Assembly: GCF_035593345.1 (NCBI RefSeq)
Contig: NZ_CP141606.1
Span: 4,216,001 to 4,280,000 of the forward strand
DNA: 64,000 nt
Direction: 5' to 3'
Origin: Lelliottia sp. JS-SCA-14
GTDB lineage: Bacteria; Pseudomonadota; Gammaproteobacteria; Enterobacterales; Enterobacteriaceae
Shown here piece by piece: positions 8,254-19,671 of the stretch (the stretch's first letter is position 1; each line of letters begins with the position of its first letter). A program made the translations under genes and the position numbers. The notes beneath the pieces were generated by a model. That model did no database searches and had not been told where the DNA came from. It worked only from the letters and a program-made list of their open reading frames with translations.

Positions 8254-9462
8254 TCAGGCGATTTCCGCAGCCAGATGGACCTTTCCAAGACGGAGGGCAT
8301 CCAGTGCGATCATTTTTTCTTCGTTGGTTGGGATCACGGCGCAGGGCACGCGGGACGTGTCTGCGGAGATGACGCGCTCACCGGCGCTGCCGGGCTGGGC
8401 GTTTTTCTCTTCATCAAGCTGGATGCCGAGCACCCGCAGGCGATCCGTCACCAGCTGGCGAATCAGCCGGGAGTTTTCACCGATGCCGCCCGTAAAGATC
8501 ACCCCGTCCAGACGATGCAGGGACGCGGCATGACCGGCGATATGGCGGGCGATGCGGTGGACGAAGGTCTCAATGGCCAGGCGGGCGCGCTCGTGTCCGT
8601 CGTGCCAGGCTTTCTCCAGGGTGCGCAAATCAGACGAGAGGCCGGAAAGCCCGAGCAGGCCTGACTCTTTGTTGACGACACGCTCGAGATCTTCGAACGT
8701 CTGCCCAGTCTGCTGGGAAATCCACGCCATGGCGCCAAAATCGACGTCGCCGCAGCGCGTGCCCATCATCAGTCCTTCCAGCGGCGTCATGCCCATGGAG
8801 GTGTCCACGCTGTGCCCGTTGCGAACCGCGCAAATCGACGCCCCGTTGCCGAGGTGCGCAATCACCAGCCCGCTATCCGCTTCGGGAATATTCAGCACCC
8901 CATAAGCCTGCTGAGAAACATAGCGGTGAGAGGTGCCGTGGAAGCCGTAGCGGCGCACGCCGAGCTCTTCGAAGAAGCGATACGGCAGACCGTAGAGATA
9001 GGCCTGTGGCGCGAGCGTCTGGTGGAAACTGGTATCAAACACCGCGACCTGCTGCATGCCCGGGAACAACTGCTGCGCGGCTTCCACGCCGCTGAGGTTG
9101 GCGTAGTTGTGCAGCGGGGCCAGAGGCGACACCTGACGGATCTGGTCGATAACCTCATCAGTGATCAGGGTGGACTCGCTGAACAGGCTGCCACCGTGAG
9201 CGATACGGTGGCCAATTAAGGCCACGCTGCTCATCAAGTCGCGCTTGTCCAGCTCCAGGGCGATGGCAGCCAACGCCCCTTCGTAGTCCTTGCGAGCCAG
9301 TGCGACTGGCTCGCTCCCGTTCACGGATATAAAGGCATTGTCGGTGTTCACGCCGTCGGCGATGCCGGTCATCAGTGCTTCGCAGCTTGCCGCATCCAGC
9401 ACCGAAAACTTCACAGAAGACGATCCACAGTTAATGACCAATACAACCGGAAATTCATTCAT
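8254..9462 (-). CDS. tdcD: Propionate kinase TdcD
   Basis: 402 residues, the same length as E. coli TdcD. The ASKHA acetokinase signatures are present: [14 protein letters not shown] at the N-terminus, [26 protein letters not shown], and [11 protein letters not shown]. It transfers phosphate from propionyl-phosphate to ADP, giving propionate and ATP, and so conserves energy in anaerobic threonine and serine degradation. It lies 30 bases after tdcC and 15 bases before tdcE in the operon. Acetate kinase AckA is the nearest paralogue; context decides for TdcD. Confidence 0.96.
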   Translation of the reverse strand: MNEFPVVLVINCGSSSVKFSVLDAASCEALMTGIADGVNTDNAFISVNGSEPVALARKDYEGALAAIALELDKRDLMSSVALIGHRIAHGGSLFSESTLITDEVIDQIRQVSPLAPLHNYANLSGVEAAQQLFPGMQQVAVFDTSFHQTLAPQAYLYGLPYRFFEELGVRRYGFHGTSHRYVSQQAYGVLNIPEADSGLVIAHLGNGASICAVRNGHSVDTSMGMTPLEGLMMGTRCGDVDFGAMAWISQQTGQTFEDLERVVNKESGLLGLSGLSSDLRTLEKAWHDGHERARLAIETFVHRIARHIAGHAASLHRLDGVIFTGGIGENSRLIRQLVTDRLRVLGIQLDEEKNAQPGSAGERVISADTSRVPCAVIPTNEEKMIALDALRLGKVHLAAEIA

Positions 9463-9492
9463 GTCTTTACTCCGCTCATCCTGAGCTTTGAA

Positions 9493-10827
<1,335 letters not shown>

Positions 10828-10837
10828 TTATCCTTAT

Positions 10838-11827
10838 TTATGCATCAACGAGGCCGGTAATTTGGGAAACGCGGGAAAGGTCGATATTGCCGCCGGAAAT
10901 AATACTAACCGTTTTGCGCCCCTGAATATAATGATCCAGTTTTCCGCTTAATAATGCAGCCGTTGCCAGCGCGCCAGCCCCTTCTGTCACCACTTTATTG
11001 CGCTGGATCAGCGCGACCATGCTGTTGCGAATATCGTCTTCGCTCACCAGCACGATGTCGTCGACTAATTCACGGACAATCTCGAAGGTTAAATTACCTG
11101 GACGAGAAACATCGCAACCGTCGGCTAATGTCCCGGTGGTGCGGTGATTCATAATTTCCCCGGCGTAGTACGACGCCGCCATACCGTGAACGTTTTCGGA
11201 CTGCACGCCGATAATATTAATGGTTGGGTTAATGGATTTAATCGCCGTAGCAATACCGGCAATTAATCCGCCGCCGCCGATCGGGACAATGACGTTATCG
11301 ACATCATATAAGTCTTCGAGAATTTCCAGACCAATGGTGCCCTGCCCGGCAATCACTTTCACGTCGTCATACGGTGGAATAAAGATGCGGCCTTCCAGCT
11401 CGACGATTTCGCTGACTTTGGCGATGGTGTCGTTAAAGTTTTCGCCGTGGAGTATCACTTCCGCGGAGTAATCGCGGGTGGCGGCCACTTTCGATTTCGG
11501 CGCGCCCATCGGCATCACCACTTTGCCGTCGATGCCGAGCATCGCGCAGGAGAGCGACACGCCCTGCGCGTGGTTACCCGCCGAGCACGCCACCACGCCT
11601 TTGCGGCGTTCGGCTTCGGTTAACGAGCTTAATTTGTTGAAGGCACCGCGAATTTTAAACGAGCCGGTGCGCTGCATATTTTCAAACTTCAGGAAAATTT
11701 CACCTTTGCAGCGCTCGCTCAGATAATTCGAACGCGGCATACCGGTTTTATAAATTTTACCCGCCAGACGTTTGCGAGCATCTTGTATTTCTTCAATCGT
11801 TACCGGAAGATCGTAAGTAATGTGCAT
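10838..11827 (-). CDS. tdcB: Catabolic threonine dehydratase TdcB
   Basis: 329 residues from ATG 11827, which has AGAGGA 4 bases upstream; an in-frame start 8 codons further up lacks this and does not match E. coli TdcB. It is a fold-type II PLP enzyme: Lys58 in GSFKIRGA binds the cofactor, with SAGNHAQG and the glycine loop [11 protein letters not shown]. It deaminates threonine to 2-ketobutyrate and ammonia (serine to pyruvate). There is no C-terminal ACT domain, which distinguishes it from biosynthetic IlvA and fits AMP-activated TdcB. First enzyme gene of the operon after tdcA. Confidence 0.96.
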   Translation of the reverse strand: MHITYDLPVTIEEIQDARKRLAGKIYKTGMPRSNYLSERCKGEIFLKFENMQRTGSFKIRGAFNKLSSLTEAERRKGVVACSAGNHAQGVSLSCAMLGIDGKVVMPMGAPKSKVAATRDYSAEVILHGENFNDTIAKVSEIVELEGRIFIPPYDDVKVIAGQGTIGLEILEDLYDVDNVIVPIGGGGLIAGIATAIKSINPTINIIGVQSENVHGMAASYYAGEIMNHRTTGTLADGCDVSRPGNLTFEIVRELVDDIVLVSEDDIRNSMVALIQRNKVVTEGAGALATAALLSGKLDHYIQGRKTVSIISGGNIDLSRVSQITGLVDA

Positions 11828-11927
11828 ATAATCCTCTTTATAATAATTCATTTTCTGTAAACAAAATCTGGGTGTCAGCGAGGAATATTCCTCACCGGGT
11901 GTTTTAAAATGGATGCTGCTAAAAATA

Positions 11928-12869
11928 TTATTCAGTTAATGTCAGCTGTTTTCGCCTTTCGCTGTTTTGCGCGGAATATTGCTTCGCCAACTCCACTAAT
12001 ACCGAAGCGGATTTTTTAATACGATAATTTTTTGACCAGACGGCGGCATAGCGTGCCACGGGTAATTCATCTTCCACCGGCAGCACCACAAACTGGTCTG
12101 AACCGAATGGCGTAATCATATCTCTCGGGATCACCGTGAGATAATCGGCATTGAGAACCAGGTTATAGATGGTGACGACGGAATCGGTCTGGACGATGTT
12201 TTCGATGCTGATGTGGTTATTCTGAAGGGTGGTTAATAATTCTTTGTAGTAGCCCATATCGGTTTGCGGCATCACCCACTGCTCATGCGTGAGCGATGCC
12301 AGTGTCGTCGTTGTGGTGCACGTTCGTGTTTTACTCGCCACCAGCACAAACTCGGACTCAAACAGCGGCTCGACGTGCAGGTCCTGCAGCAGCATCTCAT
12401 CGCTCAGGGTGCCGATGGCGAAATCCAGCCGACCGTCGCGGATGGCCGGGAGGAACGAAGAGAGCTGCGCTTCAAACATGGAGACACGCGCTTTCGGGAA
12501 CACTTCCTTGAACTTTTTGATCATGCTGGAGAGGAACGTAAAGCCAATCAGCGACGGGTAGCCGAACGAAACGTCGATGACGGTGCTGAAGCTCAGGCTG
12601 TTCATCTCACTGACCATGTTCTTCATTTCACGGGTGATGGATTCGGAGTACGCGAGAAGCGTTTGCCCCGCGCTGGTCAGCTTCACGCCGGTGTTTTTGC
12701 GCACAATCAGCTCAACGCCAAAGTAGGATTCGATATCGTTGATGATTTTGCTGACGGCCGGCTGAGTCAGGCCAAGTTGTCGGGCGGCAGAACCGATAGA
12801 TCCACTTTTAATGACTTCCTGAAATACAACCAGATGTTGCGTTTTCGGTAGAATAATAGTGTTCGTCAT
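11928..12869 (-). CDS. tdcA: LysR-type activator TdcA
   Basis: 313 residues, one more than E. coli TdcA. The N-terminal HTH reads [25 protein letters not shown]; the rest is the LysR effector-binding domain. It is the first gene of the operon it activates, 100 bases ahead of tdcB. The C-terminus (after AKQYSAQN) differs from E. coli. No divergent tdcR, the extra activator gene of E. coli, is seen upstream, so control here may rest on TdcA, CRP and IHF. Confidence 0.95.
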   Translation of the reverse strand: MTNTIILPKTQHLVVFQEVIKSGSIGSAARQLGLTQPAVSKIINDIESYFGVELIVRKNTGVKLTSAGQTLLAYSESITREMKNMVSEMNSLSFSTVIDVSFGYPSLIGFTFLSSMIKKFKEVFPKARVSMFEAQLSSFLPAIRDGRLDFAIGTLSDEMLLQDLHVEPLFESEFVLVASKTRTCTTTTTLASLTHEQWVMPQTDMGYYKELLTTLQNNHISIENIVQTDSVVTIYNLVLNADYLTVIPRDMITPFGSDQFVVLPVEDELPVARYAAVWSKNYRIKKSASVLVELAKQYSAQNSERRKQLTLTE

Positions 12870-12901
12870 ATTCTGCTCTTATTTCCTTATGCCGTGGCAG
12901 A

Positions 12902-12947
12902 ATTCTACTCATTATTGATGACGAGGGTATGTGCTGTTACTCACAGA
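12902..12947 (-). promoter_or_regulatory. tdcA promoter with CRP site
   Basis: On the minus strand TAGAAT (12902-12907) is a good -10 box, placing the start near 12895. Upstream, TGTGC-N6-TCACA (12930-12945) matches the CRP palindrome with one mismatch and is centred about 42 bases from that start, the class II position known for E. coli tdc. A UTR of about 26 bases precedes tdcA. Confidence 0.7.
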
Positions 12948-13524
12948 TTACTTTTTCATATTACATGGAGACTCATCAAACACCCAATTAATAGCTATAA
13001 ATCATGCACTTACCATTAACACAATCAATGAAACGCCTGATATTGATCAACAAAAGTCACGCAGATAAATTAAATTTATGGCGATAACCATGATCTATTT
13101 ATGGCGATAAACCAGAATGAATAAAGGTGATATTTCAGGCAATTAAAGGTGAATAAATAGACGTTATTTGCCTTAAACATTTTTGTATATTATCAAATAA
13201 GTTAATAAATACGTGTCAGCATCGGGAAAAGCGTCGAGGGCATCACACATTCACAAGGCAAATGTATTGAACGGAAAGATTTCGTTAATCTATGAGCCAT
13301 AAATGAGTTACAAACCGACAGCATTCATAACATCCATTCAACACTGAAAAATGGCGGGTTTTCAGCGCGTAATTTTGTGAATGGGATCGCGTGGATTGGT
13401 AAAAAATCACCATTGCGACCATAAACAGTGAAATGTGCTATTAGTCGCAAAAATGAGAATTGGTTTGATTTGGCGAGTCAGGTTTCGCGGGCACTCAGTC
13501 TCTTTTCCCACATCTTAGGATCTT
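12948..13524. promoter_or_regulatory. Upstream regulatory region of the tdc operon
   Basis: This AT-rich non-coding stretch lies between tdcA and the chemoreceptor gene. It holds a direct 13-base repeat, TTTATGGCGATAA, at 13075-13087 and 13098-13110, offset by 23 bases (about two helical turns). In E. coli the corresponding region binds TdcA, TdcR and IHF. I see no reading frame resembling tdcR. Confidence 0.55.
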
Positions 13525-13550
13525 ACGTCAGGCAGTTTGCTGCCTGACGT
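13525..13550. repeat. Perfect inverted repeat downstream of the chemoreceptor gene
   Basis: ACGTCAGGCA and TGCCTGACGT flank a 6-base loop, 22 bases past the stop of the chemoreceptor gene. No T-run follows on either strand, so it is a hairpin that may protect the 3' end rather than a classical terminator. Confidence 0.6.
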
Positions 13551-13571
13551 GAGGAAGTGACATGGCCAGAT

Positions 13572-15491
13572 TCAGAACTGAACCCAGTCGTTTTGTGGCT
13601 GCGCGGCTTCTTTAACCAGCACAGGCTTGACTGTCCGCTCTTCGCTCGCCCGCTGGGTAGCTGCAGCAGAGACTTTGAACACGGAGACCACTTTTTCCAG
13701 CTGGACGGCCTGCCCTTCCAGCGAACTGGCGGCGGCAGAGGACTCCTCCACCAGCGCCGCATTTTGCTGAGTGGTGGTGTCCATCTCGGCCATCGCCTGG
13801 GCAATTTGTGAAATACCGCGGCTTTGTTCGTCCGTAGCGGAAGCAATCTCGCTCATGATGTTGCGCACCTGTGCCACGGAACTCTCAATACGCGTCATCG
13901 CTTCCCCCGCCCCTTCGACAAGGTTAAAGCCAGTGTCGACAAACACCGCCGATTCGTTGATCAGGTTTTCAATTTCTTTCGCCGACTGGGCGCTGCGTTG
14001 AGCAAGGCTGCGCACTTCCGCCGCGACCACTGCAAATCCTTTCCCCTGATCGCCCGCGCGTGCAGCCTCAACGGCGGCATTCAGCGCCAGGATATTCGTC
14101 TGGAAGGCGATGCTGTTAATGACCGTGGTGATCTCTGAAATGCGGCGCGAGCTGATACGCACATTCTTCATGGTGTCGATCACTTTCTGCGAGATTTGGC
14201 TCCCTTCGCTGGCATTTACTGAGGCTTCCTGGGCCAGTACGCGGGCGTGATTGGCATTTTCTGCGTTCAGGGCCACGGTGGAGGTTAGCTCTTCCATACT
14301 GGCTGCCGTTTGAACCACGGCGGCAGACTGCTGCTCGGTACGCGACGACAGATCTAAATTGCCAGCGGCAATTTCCGACGCTGAACGCGCCACGCTGTCC
14401 ACCCCTTCCCGCACATCACGAATGATGCTTTTCAGGCTTTCATTCATGGTGGCAACCGCCTGCATCAGGAGACCTAATTCATCCTGGCGGGTATGGGTGA
14501 GGTTTCCAGTGAGATCGCCTTTGGCAATCTGTTCGGCCACCCGTAAGGTTTCATTGAGCGGGCGGGTGATCGACCGGGTGATCGCCATCGCCAGCAGTAC
14601 GGCTAGCACGATACCCGCGGCGGCTACGGTAGCCATTTGCCATTGCACGCTAATGACGGCATCAACCATTTTTTGCTGCTGCAGATTAGAGAGCGCCTGG
14701 ATGTCCTCCGTCAGGATCTCCGCTTTATCAGTTAAATTATCGGAAAGTGAAGTTTGCACGCCCCAGACGTTACGGTAATTTCTCAGCTCCTGACTAATGC
14801 GATTGATGCTGTCGATGTTGGTCTGCATCATCGCCCGTCGCGCGTCGGGCAGCATCGTTAAAAGCTGTTCAGAGATGGTTTTACCGTTCTGCAGGAACGT
14901 CGTGACGACTTTCTGTTGCTCCAGCGTCGGATGCTGTTTATAGAGCGTCAATTGTGAATCAATGTCACTCATCGTGAAGGCCGCTTGGGCGCTCAGTAAT
15001 GCTTCTGCAGGCGAGAGCGACGGGTCCCGGCTCTGCTGGATAATGAGAGCGGCATTGCTGGAAAGTATCTGAGAAGAGAGCTGTTCTTCACTCTGCTTTT
15101 TTTCCGCAATGGCTTTGTTAAAGGGGGTCAGCGCGGCAATGTAGTCATTCACGGCATCAGTGGTCGTGTTCAGTGCGGCTTTACCATCCACCGACCAGCT
15201 AAAGCGGTGCAGCAGGTTAAGGGTCTCCAGTAACTCTCCCGTCCCATCGTTAATGTTATCCAGATATTTTTGATCCATGGTGTACTGGAAATTCGTACGC
15301 GCAACACGAATTGACGAAAGGGATTTGTAGAGATTCGTGGCTAAATTGCTTTTGGTCGCTTTATCCTGAATCGCGTTAAGTCCCAGTAAACCCGATGAAA
15401 GTATCATGAGGGTAACCAGCAGGATCACCGAAAACCCCAAGAATAGTTTTCGGCTAACTTTTAAATTCATAAAGTGATTTGTTAAGCTCAT
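13572..15491 (-). CDS. Methyl-accepting chemotaxis protein
   Basis: 639 residues with the full chemoreceptor plan. TM1 is at about 15-38, a helical periplasmic sensor of about 240 residues follows, then TM2 near 285-305, a HAMP domain ([26 protein letters not shown]) and a long signalling coiled coil with the invariant hairpin tip ([24 protein letters not shown]). The sensor is longer than the four-helix bundle of Tsr/Tar and its size suggests a helical bimodular type. The protein ends in DWVQF, a variant of the NWETF pentapeptide that tethers CheR and CheB. E. coli has no chemoreceptor at this locus. Ligand unknown; the neighbouring tdc operon makes an amino or organic acid thinkable but unproven. 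Confidence 0.93.
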   Translation of the reverse strand: MSLTNHFMNLKVSRKLFLGFSVILLVTLMILSSGLLGLNAIQDKATKSNLATNLYKSLSSIRVARTNFQYTMDQKYLDNINDGTGELLETLNLLHRFSWSVDGKAALNTTTDAVNDYIAALTPFNKAIAEKKQSEEQLSSQILSSNAALIIQQSRDPSLSPAEALLSAQAAFTMSDIDSQLTLYKQHPTLEQQKVVTTFLQNGKTISEQLLTMLPDARRAMMQTNIDSINRISQELRNYRNVWGVQTSLSDNLTDKAEILTEDIQALSNLQQQKMVDAVISVQWQMATVAAAGIVLAVLLAMAITRSITRPLNETLRVAEQIAKGDLTGNLTHTRQDELGLLMQAVATMNESLKSIIRDVREGVDSVARSASEIAAGNLDLSSRTEQQSAAVVQTAASMEELTSTVALNAENANHARVLAQEASVNASEGSQISQKVIDTMKNVRISSRRISEITTVINSIAFQTNILALNAAVEAARAGDQGKGFAVVAAEVRSLAQRSAQSAKEIENLINESAVFVDTGFNLVEGAGEAMTRIESSVAQVRNIMSEIASATDEQSRGISQIAQAMAEMDTTTQQNAALVEESSAAASSLEGQAVQLEKVVSVFKVSAAATQRASEERTVKPVLVKEAAQPQNDWVQF

Positions 15492-15506
15492 ATATGCTCC
15501 TACAAT

Positions 15507-15522
15507 ATCGGCTCTTGCCGAT
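15507..15522. repeat. Palindrome in the 5' leader of the chemoreceptor gene
   Basis: ATCGGC-TCTT-GCCGAT lies 16 bases upstream of the start codon, next to the AGGAG ribosome site at 15497-15501. It could form a small hairpin in the mRNA or be a regulator site. Confidence 0.5.
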
Positions 15523-16164
15523 GAGAAATACTCTTATTATCTTCCATCATTGATGGAATGGATATTCCCAGACATTAGCTATCAAAATGAAAAAACCTTC
15601 ACCGAGAGGATCTTCGTTAACACATTGATAATTAACCCCGTAACGGTAATGTTTGAGGTTGTCATTAAAGCCAGTAAATATAGTTATTATTAATAATATA
15701 TAAAATATTTATAATTATAAGAGCATTAGATAAATAGCTGAAAAATCAAATCTTTAAACAATGATAAGAAACACTGCATAAAGAGATCGGGAAATATCCA
15801 GAGAAAATTTAATTTAAATGCTTTTTTTGTGCGCCACATATTTTTAATACTATTAACGATGCGGATTGTATGGCTGCCATGTAATACAGTCAAGTATTCC
15901 GCGAGCCTTCCAAATCGTTTATTCGAACATCTAAAATGATTAAAGCTAAATTAAATCACTCATTAAAAAGGCTGCCACACTAATACCATAGTGGTATCTC
16001 CAGTTAAAAAAACCTGTATTTTCAATTAATATTTAGGTCAATTTTTCATACCACACCCTCGGTCATCGAGCGGTAAGTTTTCAGGATTTGAACGCGTGAG
16101 TGCAAAAAAAAATAGTGTGGAAACGGGTTAAGCTGAAGAAAGGCAGCTTTCTCGCCCCCAGAAA
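15523..16164. other. Non-coding AT-rich region between chemoreceptor gene and rnpB
   Basis: About 640 bases without any plausible gene. It is very AT-rich around 15670-15830 and must include the chemoreceptor promoter near 15530-15600. I see no tRNA, insertion sequence or recognisable remnant of the E. coli genes yhaB and yhaC that occupy this place. Confidence 0.5.
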
Positions 16165-16169
16165 GCAAA

Positions 16170-16189
16170 AACCCCGCCGAAGCGGGGTT
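16170..16189 (-). terminator. Second (duplicated) rnpB terminator
   Basis: AACCCCGC-CGAA-GCGGGGTT followed on the minus strand by a T-run. It is a duplicate of the hairpin at 16281-16300, 111 bases further downstream, and would catch read-through. Confidence 0.85.
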
Positions 16190-16280
16190 TTCTTAATGGT
16201 TGAAGCTGACCGATAAGCCGCGTTCTTTTGAGAATAGTGTCGTGGACAGTCATTCATCTTTCACGCCGTCCAGAAGCAAA

Positions 16281-16300
16281 AACCCCGCCGAAGCGGGGTT
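16281..16300 (-). terminator. rnpB terminator
   Basis: AACCCCGC-CGAA-GCGGGGTT, minus-strand T-run after the stem, lying 8 bases past the mature 3' end of RNase P RNA. Confidence 0.9.
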
Positions 16301-16307
16301 TTCTTAA

Positions 16308-16685
<378 letters not shown>

Positions 16686-16692
16686 GGCGCGA

Positions 16693-16721
16693 AGTATAGA
16701 GGGTTTGAGGGCCGCTGTCAC
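16693..16721 (-). promoter_or_regulatory. rnpB promoter
   Basis: On the minus strand TATACT (16693-16698) is the -10 box, 8 bases before the RNA start. GTGACA (16716-16721) is the -35 box with a 17-base spacer. The -35 box includes the garK stop codon, so garK coding sequence and rnpB promoter overlap. Confidence 0.85.
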
Positions 16722-17863
16722 CCTTGCGTGCGCATCCCCACCTGCAAAGTCGCCGCGATGTTGCGTGACGAGCGATAAATGTTGTCAAACGCACCGCGGA
16801 AAGCCTCTTCCAGCGTGCCAATACTGTTGAGCACGCTGAAGACCGCGTCGATGCCGTACTGATGCACCACACCGACGTCGCTGGTCAAACTGCCGGCAAT
16901 GCCGATCACCGGTTTGTGATACTTTTTAGCAACGTTCGCCACGCCCACCGGCACTTTGCCGTGAATACTCTGGCTGTCGATTCGCCCTTCACCGGTGAGT
17001 ACCAGGGTGCAGTCGTGGATATGCTCCTCGAGGTTTAGCGCCTGAGTGACAATCTCAATCCCGCTGCGCAGCTCTGCGCCGAGAAACGCCATCAGCGCCG
17101 CGCCCATGCCGCCCGCCGCACCGGAACCCGGTACATTTTTCACGTCGATCGACAGGGATTTTTTAATCACGTCCGCGAAGTGGCTGAGATTGCGATCGAG
17201 CTCGACGATCTTCGCCTCGTCGGCCCCTTTCTGCGGCCCAAAAATGCGCGACGCCCCTTTCTCGCCGATCAGCGGATTGGTGACATCGCAGGCCACGCGA
17301 ATGGTGCAGCCTTTCAGTCGCGGGTCCAGCCCGGAAATATCGATGTGGTTCAGCGCCATCAGGCTGCCGCCGCCGTCGCCAATCTCCGTGCCGTTGGCGT
17401 CGCACAGCTTCGCGCCGAGCGCCTGCACCATCCCGGCCCCGCCGTCATTGGTGGCGCTGCCGCCAATGCCGATAATAATGTTGCGCGCGCCGTTATCCAG
17501 CGCCTGCAGAATCAGTTCGCCTGTGCCACGAGAAGTGGTGATCAGCGGATTACGCTTTGCCGACGGCACCAGCGCCAGTCCGCTGGCGGCGGCCATTTCG
17601 ATAATCGCGGTTGTGCCATCGCCGGACATTCCCCAGCAGGCCTTCACTTTTTCGCCCAGTGGGCCGGTGACCACGGCGTGGTGCTCAGTTCCCTGGGTGG
17701 CGGCAATCATCGCGTCGACCGTGCCTTCTCCGCCATCGGCGACAGGCACAGAGACATACTGAGCATCAGGAAAGATTTCCCGAAATCCTTTTTCTATCGC
17801 CTGTGCCACCTCTAAGGCGGACAGGCTTTCTTTATAAGAGTCAGGGGCGATTACGATTTTCAT
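16718..17863 (-). CDS. garK: Glycerate 2-kinase GarK
   Basis: 381 residues, the E. coli GarK length, from MKIVIAPDSYKESLSALEVAQ to GMRTQG. It belongs to the glycerate kinase type 1 family, with the glycine-rich stretch IIGIGGSATNDGGAGM and the conserved ACDVTNPL and TGEGRIDSQS motifs. It phosphorylates D-glycerate to 2-phosphoglycerate, the last step of galactarate/glucarate breakdown. It is last in the garPLRK transcript, 96 bases after garR with a REP element between. Its stop codon lies in the rnpB -35 box. Confidence 0.96.
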   Translation of the reverse strand: MKIVIAPDSYKESLSALEVAQAIEKGFREIFPDAQYVSVPVADGGEGTVDAMIAATQGTEHHAVVTGPLGEKVKACWGMSGDGTTAIIEMAAASGLALVPSAKRNPLITTSRGTGELILQALDNGARNIIIGIGGSATNDGGAGMVQALGAKLCDANGTEIGDGGGSLMALNHIDISGLDPRLKGCTIRVACDVTNPLIGEKGASRIFGPQKGADEAKIVELDRNLSHFADVIKKSLSIDVKNVPGSGAAGGMGAALMAFLGAELRSGIEIVTQALNLEEHIHDCTLVLTGEGRIDSQSIHGKVPVGVANVAKKYHKPVIGIAGSLTSDVGVVHQYGIDAVFSVLNSIGTLEEAFRGAFDNIYRSSRNIAATLQVGMRTQG

Positions 17864-17887
17864 AGTGGTAGCCTGTTACTGCACAAC

Positions 17888-17950
17888 GCCGGATGACGTT
17901 TCACTTATCCGGCCTACAGGGTAGGCCCGGTAAGCGCAGCGCCACCGGGC
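17888..17950. repeat. REP/BIME element between garR and garK
   Basis: Two palindromic units are present: GCCGGAT...ATCCGGC (17888-17912) and GGCCCGGT...ACCGGGC (about 17923-17950). Position inside an operon suggests an effect on mRNA decay between garR and garK. Confidence 0.8.
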
Positions 17951-17959
17951 AGAACGTCA

Positions 17960-18850
17960 TTAGCGAGTGACTTCCACTTTCGCCAGTTTTTCGTAGTAGC
18001 ACGCGATGGCACTGTGATCCGCATTTCCCAGACCATCGGCACGCAGGGCCTGCATCATCTCCATCACCGCAGCGGTCAGCGGCAGCTGTGCGCCTACGCC
18101 GTGCGAGGTATCCAGCGCGTTCGCCAGATCTTTGATGTGTAGATCGATACGGAAGCCCGGTTTGAAGTTACGATCCATCACCATCGGCGCTTTGGCGTCC
18201 AGCACGGTACTGCCCGCCAGTCCGCCGCGAATCGCCTGATACACCAGATCCGGGTTCACGCCCGCTTTGGTCGCCAGGGTCAGGGCTTCAGACATCGCGG
18301 CAATGTTCAGCGCCACAATCACCTGGTTCGCCAGCTTGGTGACGTTGCCCGCCCCGATTTCACCGGTGTGCACCACAGAACCGGCCATCGCTTTCAGCAG
18401 ATCGTAATATTTATCGAAAATCGCTTTGTCGCCGCCGACCATCACCGACAGGGTTCCGTCGATGGCTTTTGGTTCGCCGCCGCTGACCGGCGCATCCAGC
18501 ATCTGCACGCCTTTCGCTTTCAGCGCTTCGTTGATTTCGCGGCTCGCCAGCGGGGCGATAGAGCTCATGTCGATCAGCACCAGGCCCGGCTTCGCGCCTT
18601 CGATCAGGCCGTTTTCACCCAGCGCCACTTCCTGCACGTGCGGGGAGTTGGGCAGCATGGTGATGACCACGTCGCACTGCTCGGCAATCGCTTTGGCCGT
18701 GAGGGCCGTTTCGGCCCCGGCGGCAATCAGCTCGGCGATCACTTCCGGATTACGGTCGGACACCACCAGTGAGTAACCTGCTTTAATCAGGTTTTTACTC
18801 ATTGGTTTACCCATGATCCCCAGGCCAATAAAACCAACTTTCATCGTCAT
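17960..18850 (-). CDS. garR: Tartronate semialdehyde reductase GarR
   Basis: A beta-hydroxyacid dehydrogenase: NAD-binding GFIGLGIMGKPMSKNL at the N-terminus, substrate motif DAPVSGGEPKA, and catalytic lysine in GAGNVTKLANQ. It reduces tartronate semialdehyde to D-glycerate with NADH in the galactarate/glucarate pathway. The start could be the ATG at 18850 (MTMKVG...) or that at 18844 (MKVG..., 294 residues as in E. coli); spacing to GAGAGAA does not decide. It is 24 bases after garL in the operon. Confidence 0.96.
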   Translation of the reverse strand: MTMKVGFIGLGIMGKPMSKNLIKAGYSLVVSDRNPEVIAELIAAGAETALTAKAIAEQCDVVITMLPNSPHVQEVALGENGLIEGAKPGLVLIDMSSIAPLASREINEALKAKGVQMLDAPVSGGEPKAIDGTLSVMVGGDKAIFDKYYDLLKAMAGSVVHTGEIGAGNVTKLANQVIVALNIAAMSEALTLATKAGVNPDLVYQAIRGGLAGSTVLDAKAPMVMDRNFKPGFRIDLHIKDLANALDTSHGVGAQLPLTAAVMEMMQALRADGLGNADHSAIACYYEKLAKVEVTR

Positions 18851-18874
18851 AACGTTCTCTCTTCTCAGTGGTGA

Positions 18875-19645
18875 TTATTTTTTAAAGGAATCGGCTAATT
18901 TCTGCGTGGCAGAACGGAAGACGCCGAGATCGCTGCCAACGGCCACAAAGGTCGCGCCCCACTCCAGGTAACGGCGGGCGTCAGCGTCGACCGGTGCCAG
19001 GATGCCGCACGGTTTCCCGAAGGCTTTGGCACGGGCGAAAATGTGCTGAATAGCGCGCTGCACGTCCGGATGGTTGGCGTTGCCGAGGTGACCCAATGCC
19101 GCCGCCAGATCGCTTGGACCGACGAAGATCCCGTCCACACCGTCGGTGGCGGCGATGGCATCGACGTTGTCCACGCCCTGCTGGCTCTCAATCTGAACCA
19201 GAATGGTGATGTTCTTGTTGGACTGGGCAAAGTAGTCCGGCACGGTGCCAAACATGTTGGCGCGATGGGAAACCGATACCCCGCGAATGCCTTCCGGCGG
19301 ATAGCGAGTCGAGGCCACGGCCTGCACCGCCTCTTCTACCGTCTCCACAAAGGGGATCAGGAAGTTATAGAAGCCGATATCCAGCAGGCGTTTGATAATC
19401 ACCGGCTCGTTGGTCGGGACACGCACCACCGGCGCGCTGTGGCTGCCTTTCAGCGCCATCAGCTGCGGAATAAAGGTGCTGATATCGTTTGGCGCGTGTT
19501 CACCGTCGAGCACCAGCCAGTCAAAACCGGCCAGCCCCAGAACTTCGGTGCTGATCGGGCTTGCCAGCGCAGACCAGCAGCCAATCTGAATCTCTTTTGC
19601 CGCCAGGGCCGCTTTAAACTTGTTCGGGAAAATATCGTTACTCAT
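18875..19645 (-). CDS. garL: 2-dehydro-3-deoxyglucarate aldolase GarL
   Basis: 256 residues from ATG 19645 (AAGG 9 bases upstream), matching E. coli GarL; an upstream ATG at 19660 would add five residues. It is a class II HpcH/HpaI aldolase with His50 in [11 protein letters not shown], metal ligands around [10 protein letters not shown] and [14 protein letters not shown]. It splits 2-keto-3-deoxyglucarate (and 5-keto-4-deoxyglucarate) into pyruvate and tartronate semialdehyde. It lies between garP and garR on one transcript. Confidence 0.96.
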   Translation of the reverse strand: MSNDIFPNKFKAALAAKEIQIGCWSALASPISTEVLGLAGFDWLVLDGEHAPNDISTFIPQLMALKGSHSAPVVRVPTNEPVIIKRLLDIGFYNFLIPFVETVEEAVQAVASTRYPPEGIRGVSVSHRANMFGTVPDYFAQSNKNITILVQIESQQGVDNVDAIAATDGVDGIFVGPSDLAAALGHLGNANHPDVQRAIQHIFARAKAFGKPCGILAPVDADARRYLEWGATFVAVGSDLGVFRSATQKLADSFKK

Positions 19646-19671
19646 CGCTTTTACCTTCAATGAATCGTGAT

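Noticed and set aside
12870..13571. tdcR gene
   Set aside because: No open frame of suitable length or sequence on the divergent strand.
15499..15515. Flagellar sigma-28 promoter (GCCGATAT) before the chemoreceptor gene
   Set aside because: The -10-like box would put the start inside the ribosome site, and the -35 side does not match; it is more simply half of a palindrome.
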